From Parageobacillus thermantarcticus (GTDB taxonomy: Bacteria > Bacillota > Bacilli > Bacillales > Anoxybacillaceae): a DNA stretch of 47,722 bases. The position numbers and the translations under genes were made by a program. Location: the NCBI RefSeq assembly GCF_900111865.1, contig NZ_FOJS01000024.1:1-47722 (forward strand), in the 5' to 3' direction. Below are positions 33,785 to 41,611 of this stretch, one piece after another. Under the pieces are notes generated by a model. It saw only the letters and a program-made list of their open reading frames with translations, was not told where the DNA came from and did not search any database. The first letter of the stretch is position 1. The number at the start of each line of letters is the position of its first letter.

Positions 33785-33862
33785 ATATAACGATTCTATA
33801 ACGATCCGGATATTATTTATTATATTGAAACCAAAAATATATAGAATATTATAAATTGTCAA
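33785..33862 (-). promoter_or_regulatory. Stranded paaI promoter with PaaX-type operator
   Basis: -35 TTGACA (33857-33862), 17-bp spacer, -10 TATTTT (33834-33839), minus strand. Thirty bases downstream is CGAT-TCTAT-AACG (33791-33803), one change from the operator core. Promoter boxes and the distance to the operator equal those of paaK. No gene follows before the IS. Removing the IS and one duplication puts paaI about 140 bp downstream. The remaining 33664-34030 sequence holds no gene I can support. Confidence 0.65.
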
Positions 33863-34030
33863 CTGTTATTTTATTGCTTGCACGTGAAAGAGAAAAACTT
33901 CAAAAATAATGATCTTTCCTAAACCGAAGTACGTGCAAATATCTTTATTAACCTAATATCCCTACTATATTTCTATCACATACAGTTTATGTTCGTTTTG
34001 TAGGTACTTTCTTTTTATCTTCCCAATATA

Positions 34031-34078
34031 AAAAAAGACCTGTTCGCTTCGGTCGCAAAACCGTTGAACAGGTCTTTT
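34031..34078 (-). terminator. Terminator of ilvD
   Basis: AAAAGACCTGTTC and GAACAGGTCTTTT form a long stem on the minus strand followed by a T-run, starting 12 bp after the ilvD stop. Confidence 0.88.
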
Positions 34079-34089
34079 GGCAACATCTC

Positions 34090-35766
34090 TTAAATTTTCA
34101 TAATCCCGCCCGTGCTCGCGGAAGTAACGAGCTTCGAGTAGCGCGCGAGGTAACCTGTTTTCACTTTTGGTTCAAACCCTTTCCAGTTCGCTTTTCGTCT
34201 TTCTAATTCTTCGTCAGAAAGCTTGACGTTAATCGTTCTGTTCTTAATATCGATTTCAATGATGTCACCGTTTTCGATAAAGGCAATCGGACCGCCTTCC
34301 GCCGCTTCCGGGGAAACGTGTCCAACCGATATGCCGCGCGATGCCCCCGAGAACCGTCCATCCGTCACGAGCGCGACTTTCGTGCCAAGCCCCATGCCGA
34401 CAATTTGCGAAGTTGGCGCGAGCATTTCCGGCATTCCCGGTCCGCCTTTTGGCCCTTCATAGCGGATGACGACGACATGTCCTGGCTTGATTTTGCCGCT
34501 TGCGATTCCCTCGAGCGCCTCTTCTTGCGAATCAAACACGATCGCTGGCCCTTCATGACGCGTAATGCCATCTTGCACGCCGCCCGTTTTAATGATCGCG
34601 CCGTCCGGAGCGAGGTTTCCGAACAATACGGCAAGACCTCCCGTTTCGGAATACGGGCTATCGATTGGGCGAATGACGTTATAGTCTTTAACTTCACAGC
34701 CAGCGATGTTTTCTCCAAGCGTTTTTCCCGTCACAGTCAACGTATCGAGATGCAGCGTTCCTTCTTTTTTCGCTAACTCATGCAACACCGCGGATACGCC
34801 GCCCGCTTCATGCAAGTCTTCGATATGCACATCGGAAGCTGGCGCCAGTTTGGCAAGGTGCGGCACCTTTGCAGCGATTTCGTTAATTCGTTCGAGCGAA
34901 TAATCGATGCCCGCTTCATTCGCAATCGCCAGCGTATGTAATACGGTGTTCGTCGAACCGCCAAGCGCCATGTCGAGCGCAAACGCGTTGTCGATCGCTT
35001 TTTCCGTGACAATATCGCGCGGCTTAATGTCATGCTCAATCAAATACATTAATTGTTTTGCCGATTGGCGCACTAATTCTTTCCGGGCCGGATCTACCGC
35101 CAAAATCGTTCCGTTACCCGGCAGCGCAAGCCCTAGCGCTTCCGCCAAACAGTTCATCGAGTTTGCCGTAAACATTCCTGAACAGGAGCCGCACGTCGGA
35201 CAGCCGTATCGTTCTAATTCCATTAAGCCTTTTTCATCGATTTTTCCAGCTTGATAAGCGCCGACCCCTTCAAATACGGAAGAAAGCGAAATTTTTCTTC
35301 CATCGCTCGTCACGCCGGCTTTCATCGGCCCGCCGCTAACAAAAATCGTCGGAATGTTTAGACGCATCGCCGCCATCATCATCCCCGGCGTAATTTTGTC
35401 GCAGTTTGGAATACACACCATTCCGTCAAACCAATGTGCGGAAATGACCGTTTCGATCGAATCCGCGATAATTTCACGGCTTGGCAGCGAATAGCGCATA
35501 CCGATATGCCCCATCGCAATTCCGTCGTCGACGCCGATCGTATTCATTTCAAACGGGACTCCGCCTGCTTCGCGAATCGCTTCTTTGACAATTTTTCCGA
35601 ACTCCTGCAAATGAACGTGTCCCGGAATAATATCAATGTATGAGTTCACTACGGCGATAAACGGCTTGTCAAAATCTTCTTCCTTTACGCCCGCCGCGCG
35701 CAACAAACTGCGGTGCGGCGCCCGGTCAAATCCTTTTTTGATCATATCGCTGCGAAGCTTTCTCAA
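34090..35766 (-). CDS. ilvD: Dihydroxy-acid dehydratase
   Basis: A 558-residue iron-sulfur dehydratase of valine, leucine and isoleucine synthesis. Cluster cysteines are in [12 protein letters not shown] and [18 protein letters not shown]. Other conserved parts are [10 protein letters not shown] and [15 protein letters not shown] longer frame to 35841 exists. The family N-terminus aligns with a TTG start at 35766 (then [21 protein letters not shown]), and GGAGGG lies exactly 7 bases before that TTG, so it is preferred. Single-gene unit here, away from other ilv genes. Confidence 0.92.
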   Translation of the reverse strand: MRKLRSDMIKKGFDRAPHRSLLRAAGVKEEDFDKPFIAVVNSYIDIIPGHVHLQEFGKIVKEAIREAGGVPFEMNTIGVDDGIAMGHIGMRYSLPSREIIADSIETVISAHWFDGMVCIPNCDKITPGMMMAAMRLNIPTIFVSGGPMKAGVTSDGRKISLSSVFEGVGAYQAGKIDEKGLMELERYGCPTCGSCSGMFTANSMNCLAEALGLALPGNGTILAVDPARKELVRQSAKQLMYLIEHDIKPRDIVTEKAIDNAFALDMALGGSTNTVLHTLAIANEAGIDYSLERINEIAAKVPHLAKLAPASDVHIEDLHEAGGVSAVLHELAKKEGTLHLDTLTVTGKTLGENIAGCEVKDYNVIRPIDSPYSETGGLAVLFGNLAPDGAIIKTGGVQDGITRHEGPAIVFDSQEEALEGIASGKIKPGHVVVIRYEGPKGGPGMPEMLAPTSQIVGMGLGTKVALVTDGRFSGASRGISVGHVSPEAAEGGPIAFIENGDIIEIDIKNRTINVKLSDEELERRKANWKGFEPKVKTGYLARYSKLVTSASTGGIMKI

Positions 35767-35876
35767 TCTTAATCCCTCCATGAGTAGTTTTGTAATCTCG
35801 ATGTTTTTAGTATTGTACCATTTTTTTAAATAAAATGACAATTATATTTATTTCGATAGCAATTATCATCCTCGCT

Positions 35877-35885
35877 ATCAAAAAC
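35877..35885. repeat. Target-site duplication of MITE copy 1 (second copy 36000-36008)
   Basis: ATCAAAAAC occurs on both sides of the 114-bp element. A 9-bp duplication fits an IS256-type transposase. Confidence 0.8.
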
Positions 35886-35999
35886 GATCAAGTCCTGATT
35901 ATTGTGTAAATTTTCATTTCTTGGTCCAGCGAATGGACGTTTTGGAGAAATCAAACTGCTTTTTGCCGCTTCTTTTTACACAAATCCCCAGACTTGATC
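35886..35999 (-). mobile_element. MITE with IS256-like ends, copy 1
   Basis: A non-coding 114-bp element. Ends are GATCAAGTCCTGATTATTGT and, on the other strand, GATCAAGTCTGGGGATTTGT, both continuing GTAAA. IS256-family ends share the GAT-AAGTC...TTGTGTAAA pattern. A related copy in inverted orientation lies at 39616-39728. No IS256 transposase gene is in the window, so mobilisation would be in trans. Confidence 0.75.
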
Positions 36000-36120
36000 A
36001 TCAAAAACAGGCAAGCCCCGCATGATTACACAAAATTTTCTCGCCGTCTCGTAAACTTAGTCATCGGAAAACAAAATCGCTTTTTGCATGATTTTTATGG
36101 CTATCTTTGAAGAAAACTAC

Positions 36121-36149
36121 TTGACAATTTCCCAATTTGTATGGATAAT
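36121..36149 (+). promoter_or_regulatory. proBA promoter
   Basis: -35 TTGACA (36121-36126), 17-bp spacer, -10 GATAAT (36144-36149). Transcription should start near 36156 at the 5' end of the T-box leader. Confidence 0.8.
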
Positions 36150-36155
36150 TTCTAA

Positions 36156-36397
36156 CAAATCGTTGATACGGAAAACGGCACGGGACTAGTAAATCGATGG
36201 AACGTGCAAGAGAGTGGAACCCGCAGGCTGGAAGGTTCCTCACGGGAAGTCGATTGAACCTGCCCTACCAAGGCCGCTTATGCAAACATAAGCCGTCCGC
36301 CCTCGTTACGGGCAAGAGGTGGGCGCACGATGCGCCAAAAAAGGTGGTACCGCGGAACGCTTTTTCCGTCCTTTTGCAAGGAGGGGAAAAAGCGTTT
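36156..36397 (+). ncRNA. T-box riboswitch, proline-specific, upstream of proBA
   Basis: The leader carries the conserved T-box AAGGTGGTACCGCGG (36341-36355), which pairs with the tRNA acceptor end, followed by a terminator: AACGCTTTTTCC / GGAAAAAGCGTT and a T-run. Stem I elements include the AGAGAG bulge region at about 36208-36214. The specifier loop reads GAA-CCT-G at 36256-36262, making CCT (36259-36261) a proline codon. Uncharged tRNA-Pro would favour antitermination and switch on proline synthesis. The specifier identity agrees with the downstream genes. Confidence 0.92.
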
Positions 36398-36426
36398 TTT
36401 GTTGTCAAGCAGAAAGGAGGAAGCGC

Positions 36427-37551
36427 GTGAAAAAGCAACGAATCGTCGTAAAAATCGGCAGCAGCTCATTAACGGATGCAAAAGGCGCGCTTTGCCACGA
36501 AAAACTGTTCGACCACGTCGAAGCGATCGCCTATATGAAACAACTGGGCCATGAAGTCATTTTAATTACATCAGGCGCGGTTGCCGCTGGATTTGGGCCG
36601 CTCGGCTATCCATCGCGGCCTACTACCACCGCGGGAAAGCAAGCAGCAGCGGCGGTCGGGCAAGGGCTGCTCATGCAAGGCTATATTTCCGCGTTCGAAA
36701 AGTTCGGCATTACGATAGGGCAAATTTTATTAACAAGAGAAGACTTCTACAGCCGCGAACGGTTTCATAATTTATTTTCCACGATCACCACATTGCTGGA
36801 ATGCGGGGTTTTGCCGATCATCAACGAAAATGACTCCGTATCCGTCGAGGAATTGACGTTTGGCGACAACGATATGCTTTCTGCGCTCGTGAGCGGTTTT
36901 TTGCACGCGGATGCGCTCATTATCTTAACCGATATTAACGGGTTGTACGATGATAATCCGAAAACGAATCCAAACGCGAAAAAATATGTGTTTTTGCCGG
37001 AAATCACAAAGGAAATGATCGAGGCGGCGGGAGGCAGCGGCTCCGCGGTCGGAACAGGCGGCATGAAATCAAAGCTTCTCGCCGCGCAAAAAGCGCTATC
37101 TTTCGGCGTAAGCGTCTTTGTCGGAACGGGTAAAGGAAAAGAAAAGCTATATGACATTTTGGAAGGAAAAGGAGACGGGACGTATATCGGCGCGCCGTTT
37201 CACGGGCATATGCAAATGCGCAAACAATGGATTGCGTACCATGCGCCTGTAGCCGGGAAAATCGAAATTGACGAAGGCGCGGAAACCGCCTTGCTGCAGC
37301 GCGGAAAAAGTTTGCTTCCCGCCGGCGTCACCGCGGTGTACGGAAACTTTTCCGCCATGGATGTCGTCGAGGTCGTCAATCGAAAAGGAACCGTCATTGG
37401 CCGCGGGCAAGTGTATTACTCCTCTGACGATTTAGAAAAAGTAAAAGGACTTCCTAGCAATGAAGCGAAAAAATATTCGATTAACCATCGTCCGGAAGTG
37501 ATCCACCGCGATAATTGGGTATCATTGCGAAAGGAGAGTGTTATCAAATGA
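36427..37551 (+). CDS. proB: Glutamate 5-kinase
   Basis: A 374-residue enzyme with an amino-acid-kinase domain: [14 protein letters not shown] at the start, [40 protein letters not shown] and the [12 protein letters not shown] motif. A C-terminal PUA domain spans about residues 275-360. It phosphorylates glutamate, the first and feedback-controlled step of proline synthesis. The frame is open to 36319 inside the T-box. The GTG at 36427, 6 bases after AAAGGAGG, is the real start. It overlaps proA by 4 bp (ATGA). Confidence 0.95.
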   Translation: MKKQRIVVKIGSSSLTDAKGALCHEKLFDHVEAIAYMKQLGHEVILITSGAVAAGFGPLGYPSRPTTTAGKQAAAAVGQGLLMQGYISAFEKFGITIGQILLTREDFYSRERFHNLFSTITTLLECGVLPIINENDSVSVEELTFGDNDMLSALVSGFLHADALIILTDINGLYDDNPKTNPNAKKYVFLPEITKEMIEAAGGSGSAVGTGGMKSKLLAAQKALSFGVSVFVGTGKGKEKLYDILEGKGDGTYIGAPFHGHMQMRKQWIAYHAPVAGKIEIDEGAETALLQRGKSLLPAGVTAVYGNFSAMDVVEVVNRKGTVIGRGQVYYSSDDLEKVKGLPSNEAKKYSINHRPEVIHRDNWVSLRKESVIK

Positions 37552-38789
37552 ACGAACTGCTTACAAAAGCCAAGCAGCTGCAACAAGCAGCGAAAGCGCT
37601 AGCCCTCCTGTCCACCGAAGAAAAGAATGAAGCGTTAACGCGCATCGCCGACGCCATTACGAAACAAAAAGACTGGATTTTGCAAGAAAACGAAAAAGAC
37701 GTTGCGCTTGGAAAAGAACAAGGTCTTTCTCCTGCCTTAATCGACCGATTGCAGCTCACCGACGAACGAATTGAGCAAATGGTTGACGGCGTCCGGCAAG
37801 TCGCTGGGCTTCCTGACCCAATCGGCGAAATCGTCGAAGAATGGACGCGGCCGAACGGGCTGCGCATTCAAACGGTGCGCGTGCCGCTCGGCGTCATCGG
37901 CATGGTGTACGAAGCGCGCCCGAACGTCACCGTTGATGCCACAAGCCTTTGCTTAAAAACGGGAAACGCCGTCTTATTGCGGGGCAGTTCGTCCGCGCTT
38001 CATTCGAACAAAGCGCTCGTCCATATTATGCAAGAAGCGTTGCGCGATTCCGCCGTTCCTGCCGATGCCGTTCAGCTACTTGAAGACACGAGCCGCGAGA
38101 CGGCCCAGCAAATGTTTCGTTTAAACGGATACTTAGACGTATTAATTCCGCGCGGCGGGGCAGGGTTGATCCGCTCCGTCATCGAAAACGCCACCGTTCC
38201 CGTTTTAGAAACGGGAGTCGGCAACTGCCATATTTTCATCGATGAATCGGCGCAAAAACAAATGGCGATCGATATCGTCTTAAACGCAAAATTGCAGCGC
38301 CCGTCCGTCTGCAACGCCGTGGAAACCGTGCTCATTCATCAAAACTGGCCGTATATCGGCGAACTACTTGAAACGCTGCACGCTCGCGGCGTCGAACTGC
38401 GCGGCGATTCGCAGCTTGCTTCATCGTATTCCTTTATCCAGCAGGCCACTGAAGCCGACTGGAGCACCGAGTATTTGGCGCCGATTTTAGCTGTTAAACT
38501 CGTGCAAGACGTCAAAGAAGCGGTCGACCATATTAACCGCTACGGCACGAAACATTCTGAAGCGATTATTTCCGAGCAAAACGACAACGTCCGTTTCTTC
38601 TTCCAAGCGATTGACGCCGCGGTGCTTTATCATAACGCCTCGACCCGCTTCACCGACGGCGAGCAGTTTGGCTACGGAGCGGAAATCGGCATCAGCACGC
38701 AGAAACTCCACGCCCGCGGCCCGATGGGGTTGCGCGCGATTACAACGACGAAATCGCTCGTCTACGGCACGGGGCAAATTCGCTCTTAG
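37548..38789 (+). CDS. proA: Glutamate-5-semialdehyde dehydrogenase
   Basis: A 413-residue NADPH-dependent reductase of gamma-glutamyl phosphate. Recognisable parts are [46 protein letters not shown], the catalytic Cys region [13 protein letters not shown], and [19 protein letters not shown]. The longer frame to 37515 lies inside proB. The ATG at 37548 overlaps the proB stop as ATGA and starts [13 protein letters not shown]. It ends with a strong terminator. Confidence 0.95.
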   Translation: MNELLTKAKQLQQAAKALALLSTEEKNEALTRIADAITKQKDWILQENEKDVALGKEQGLSPALIDRLQLTDERIEQMVDGVRQVAGLPDPIGEIVEEWTRPNGLRIQTVRVPLGVIGMVYEARPNVTVDATSLCLKTGNAVLLRGSSSALHSNKALVHIMQEALRDSAVPADAVQLLEDTSRETAQQMFRLNGYLDVLIPRGGAGLIRSVIENATVPVLETGVGNCHIFIDESAQKQMAIDIVLNAKLQRPSVCNAVETVLIHQNWPYIGELLETLHARGVELRGDSQLASSYSFIQQATEADWSTEYLAPILAVKLVQDVKEAVDHINRYGTKHSEAIISEQNDNVRFFFQAIDAAVLYHNASTRFTDGEQFGYGAEIGISTQKLHARGPMGLRAITTTKSLVYGTGQIRS

Positions 38790-38795
38790 ACAAAG

Positions 38796-38834
38796 AAAAA
38801 GCCGAATCCAACAAGACGGATTCGGCTTTTTTTT
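38796..38834 (+). terminator. Terminator of proBA
   Basis: AAAAAGCCGAATCC and GGATTCGGCTTTTT form a 14-bp stem followed by a T-run. Confidence 0.92.
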
Positions 38835-38922
38835 CGATTGAGTCCCGTGAATTGGATCAAAAGAAGCCGGCAAGCAAACAGTGATTCCAATTCACTTTAA
38901 TGGTAAAGGAATAGGAATTTTT

Positions 38923-38968
38923 ACCCAATAAACTGAGTATGATCTACCCAATAAACTGAGTATGATCT
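38923..38968. repeat. Exact 23-bp tandem duplication
   Basis: Two identical adjacent 23-bp units (38923-38945 and 38946-38968), each beginning ACCCAATAAACTGAG. The unit length is not a multiple of three. No gene includes them. A short plus-strand frame after it (to 39093) has no recognised family. Confidence 0.85.
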
Positions 38969-39067
38969 GTTACTCTGTCATTTGTGATGTTCGCGTAAAC
39001 GGCAAGCGCTATATGCCCAATGTGGAATATCAAAGACTATCCAATCTAAATTCGTCGTATACCCATG

Positions 39068-39490
39068 TTAAGAATGGAACGGTTTCGAGGTAAATACCCA
39101 AAAGCGGCTGCCGGCAAAATTGACGGCAATCCCTCCTAACGTCGCGATCAGTTTTCCGACAAACAGCGGCCAATGCCAAACGTCCCGGCAGAGAAAGAGG
39201 AGAAGGAGCGTCATTGCCAGCGACATTACATTGACGATAAGAAAACGAAAAAACTCTCCGATGTTCGCTTTTCGTTTTACCTGAAACGTCCACATCCTGT
39301 TCCACACATAGCTATTGACCACGCCGGCAGTATAAGAGCATACTTGCGCCAATAGCACGGAAACGCCAAACGAGGTAAGAAGGAAAAAGACAATAAAGTC
39401 CACAAGCGTATTTCCGACCCCGACGAGGCAAAAGCGCCATAACGTTCGTATGTTTTCTCGCTCATTCCATATAAAACGGTGCTTTTTCAT
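39068..39490 (-). CDS. GtrA-family membrane protein
   Basis: A 140-residue protein with four hydrophobic helices. GtrA hallmarks are FCLVGVGNTLVDFIVFFLL, the second helix with SYTAGVVNSYVWNRMWTF, and the last with LIATLGGIAVNFAGSRFWVF. GtrA proteins are thought to flip polyprenyl-linked sugars for cell-wall or teichoic-acid glycosylation and work with a GtrB/CsbB-like glycosyltransferase. A fragment of such a transferase lies just upstream (39746-39915), so this gtrA may be an orphan. The ATG at 39490 (MKKHRFIWNE) is chosen over 39523. Confidence 0.85.
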   Translation of the reverse strand: MKKHRFIWNERENIRTLWRFCLVGVGNTLVDFIVFFLLTSFGVSVLLAQVCSYTAGVVNSYVWNRMWTFQVKRKANIGEFFRFLIVNVMSLAMTLLLLFLCRDVWHWPLFVGKLIATLGGIAVNFAGSRFWVFTSKPFHS

Positions 39491-39606
39491 ATTTCGTTCT
39501 GACTCCCCATGTCTCTTTGACAATATTACAGCAGACGCCGCTTTCCTTCATCAATAGATGCAGACAATAAAACGTCATAAACATAGCACCATTGCATAAT
39601 AAGGTC

Positions 39607-39736
39607 GCCATTAAGGTTAAGTCCAAGATTTTGTGTAAAAAGAAACGGCAAAAAAGTAGTTTGATTTTTCCAAAACCTAAATTTGCTAGACCGAAAGCGA
39701 ATTTTTACACAATAATCAGGACTTGATCGCCATTAA
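39607..39736 (+). mobile_element. MITE with IS256-like ends, copy 2, with target duplication
   Basis: The element (about 39616-39728) aligns with the reverse complement of 35886-35999 over its full length at roughly 80 percent by eye. Its right end reads GTGTAAAAATTCGC... complemented and GACTTGATC. The 8-bp sequence GCCATTAA lies on both sides (39607-39614 and 39729-39736). It separates gtrA from the gtrB-like remnant. Confidence 0.75.
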
Positions 39737-39745
39737 CAGCGACGC

Positions 39746-39915
39746 TCAGCCTGCCACCATCGAATGCGTAAATAGCTTTAGATATGAAGTGATAATGCCA
39801 AGCAAGCTTGATGCCGAAAGAAAAAAGCCTAACAGACTGGCGAGTTTCAACGGCTTGTATGAAAACGAAGTGATTCCGTCGAGCGAAAAGCGAATCATTT
39901 TCTTGAGCGGATATT
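39746..39915 (-). pseudogene. GtrB/CsbB-like glycosyltransferase, C-terminal remnant
   Basis: The minus-strand frame contains KYPLKKMIRFSLDGITSFS and YKPLKLASLLGFFLSASSLLG. This is the junction to the C-terminal membrane helices of polyprenyl-phosphate glycosyltransferases (GtrB/CsbB/YkcC). Only about 55 of some 320 residues remain. The residues before KYPLKK are unrelated, so the gene lost its catalytic domain by deletion. A MITE follows immediately. The adjacent gtrA fits the normal gtrB-gtrA pairing. Confidence 0.8.
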
Positions 39916-39955
39916 TGTTTTCCCAGCAAACCGCTAATATTTTCCCATACATCAT

Positions 39956-40375
39956 AACGCCTATCCTTTATATTTGTAAAGCTTCACACCGCGCTCCATC
40001 GGCAACGTCATCCTCCACTGTTATCGCTCACTCTAAATACAACCCGCTTAACGTTTGAAACTATATGCGACAGGCGGCTTTTCAACGGTAAAAAACCTGC
40101 TAGATCAGCGATGCAAAGAAAGACACCTCCCAATTCGCCACTGTGTAATATGCACTTAAACCTGCATTGTCCATATGAATAAATGGATAAAAACAAATAC
40201 AATTAACAATCGGCCAGTCCTCGTCTGTCCATTTCAGCTTCTTCCCGCTCTCTTTCTTGGTTCATCACCGCCTTTTGTCGTGTTTCCAATATACAAAAAA
40301 CAGTGAAAATGGAAATAAATCTCATCCACTGCATACGCCAATTCGAATGACATACTAAAAATAAAAAATAGATTT
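39956..40375. other. Gene-free interval before the coiled-coil gene
   Basis: About 420 bp with only short open frames on either strand. None shows a family motif or a good ribosome site linked to a long frame. It probably holds debris from the deleted glycosyltransferase locus. Confidence 0.5.
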
Positions 40376-40410
40376 TTCGTTTCTATTTTTTCTTTTATAA
40401 TAGAAACGAA
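40376..40410 (+). promoter_or_regulatory. Palindrome around a TATAAT box before the coiled-coil gene
   Basis: TTCGTTTCTATT (40376-40387) and AATAGAAACGAA (40399-40410) form a perfect 12-bp inverted repeat. TATAAT (40396-40401) lies at the edge of the loop, and the AAGGAGG ribosome site starts at the end of the right arm. No good -35 is visible. It could be a repressor site over the promoter or an mRNA hairpin that limits translation. Confidence 0.55.
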
Positions 40411-40422
40411 GGAGGTGAAAGG

Positions 40423-40869
40423 ATGGAACAGGAAACGATGCTAAAAGAAATTTTGAAGGCATTGGAACTACATTCTGACCATATTCATATAGAAATGCAA
40501 AAAATAAGCAACCAGCTGAGAGCGGAAATGAAAGAGATGGGCAGCCAGCTGAGAACGGAAATGAAAGAGACAAACGACCAATTGAGGGCAGAAATGCAAA
40601 AGATGAGCGACCAGTTAAGAACAGAAATGAAAGAAATGAGCGACCGGCTGAGAGCAGAAATGAAAGAGATGAACGACCAACTGAGAGCAGAAATGAAAGA
40701 GGTGGTCGGAAAACTAGAAGAAAAAATGAATGAGCGATTTCATCGTTTAGAAACAAAAGTGGACGGCCTGCGCATCGAATTATCAGAAACACAGGAAACG
40801 GTCGATTTCCTCTCAAGCAAAACGCTCCAGCATGAACGGAAAATCCGCAAGTTGTATCGGCAGCAATAA
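40423..40869 (+). CDS. Coiled-coil protein built of 11-residue repeats
   Basis: A 148-residue soluble protein with no named family I can assign. Residues 31-96 are six consecutive 11-residue units of the form QLRAEMKEMSD, encoded by six 33-bp DNA repeats (40513-40710). The hendecad pattern with Leu and Met in register predicts a long, nearly straight coiled coil. Before it is a short N-terminal helix (MEQETMLKEILKALEL). After it comes a more ordinary heptad region (ERFHRLETKVDGLRIELSET) and a basic end (RKIRKLYRQQ). It has a strong AAGGAGG ribosome site. Repeat number probably varies between strains. No catalytic residues or signal peptide were seen. Confidence 0.85.
   Translation: MEQETMLKEILKALELHSDHIHIEMQKISNQLRAEMKEMGSQLRTEMKETNDQLRAEMQKMSDQLRTEMKEMSDRLRAEMKEMNDQLRAEMKEVVGKLEEKMNERFHRLETKVDGLRIELSETQETVDFLSSKTLQHERKIRKLYRQQ
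40513..40710 (+). repeat. Six tandem 33-bp units inside the coiled-coil gene
   Basis: In-frame 33-bp units starting at 40513, 40546, 40579, 40612, 40645 and 40678. They differ mostly at the second half of each unit and at silent positions. Confidence 0.9.
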
Positions 40870-41021
40870 TCTTCTTACTTCCTCTCCCGTTGTCTGCCAT
40901 ATAAAAAAGCAAGCCTGCCATCGCAGACTCGCTATCTCATTTTACATCATAAATAAGCGATCAGCCGGTTGTCTGAACAATAGCTCCCCACATTCAGATC
41001 GTGGTTGAAACAAAGCTTGCT

Positions 41022-41585
41022 TTACTCATTCGGTTCGTACACTTCCCATGTCCACTTGATCGACTCGACAATTTCATTTGCGGCTGTTTCCGGATCAAGA
41101 TTGTTGGTTAACACACGAGAATTATGGATGGAATAGACATTTCTCCGCTGGAAAAATAATTGTTCGACTTCTTCTAATGTTTTATTCTTTAGCACAGGAC
41201 GATTATCAACAATTAATGGAAGGCGCTCTTTCCAACACTCCCACGATAAATCTAGGAAAAAGACGATGCAGTGGGATAAACAAACATTTCTAACTTCTTC
41301 TTGCAAGTACGCGCCTCCCCCAAGGGAAATAATCTTTAATCGAGTATTCGTGCAAAGATCCACAATCAATTCTCTCTCTATTTTGCGAAAATAATTTTCG
41401 CCCATTTGTTCGAAAATGTCTGGAATCGACATATGATGCCGCTTTTCTATCTCTTGGTCTACATCAATAAAATCACGATACAACTTTTTCGCTACAAGCT
41501 GACCGATCGTTGTCTTCCCTACTCCCATAAAACCGATTAGCACGATATTTCTTTCGCGCAGAGGAATGTTCGAATATGCCCCCAT
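41022..41585 (-). CDS. Shikimate-kinase-family protein
   Basis: A 187-residue P-loop kinase. Walker A is LIGFMGVGKTTIG, the shikimate-binding motif is DFIDVDQEIEKR, then GENYFRKIERE with the substrate arginine, ISLGGGAYL, and the lid LIVDNRPVLKNK. These are AroK features. The gene sits 26 bp after a LacI regulator rather than with aromatic-synthesis genes, so it could be a second shikimate kinase or act on a related polyol acid. It has an AAGGAAGGAC ribosome site. Confidence 0.85.
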   Translation of the reverse strand: MGAYSNIPLRERNIVLIGFMGVGKTTIGQLVAKKLYRDFIDVDQEIEKRHHMSIPDIFEQMGENYFRKIERELIVDLCTNTRLKIISLGGGAYLQEEVRNVCLSHCIVFFLDLSWECWKERLPLIVDNRPVLKNKTLEEVEQLFFQRRNVYSIHNSRVLTNNLDPETAANEIVESIKWTWEVYEPNE

Positions 41586-41611
41586 ATTAGTGTCCTTCCT
41601 TTTAAAGCAAT

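Noticed and set aside
38970-39093. Short plus-strand frame CDVRVNGKRYMPNVEYQ
   Set aside because: No start, no ribosome site and no family I recognise; the flanking tandem duplication shifts the frame.
40355-40921. 188-codon minus-strand frame with repeats of SFLLSAGRS type
   Set aside because: It mirrors the 33-bp repeats of the plus-strand coiled-coil gene; the plus strand has the strong ribosome site and sensible protein.
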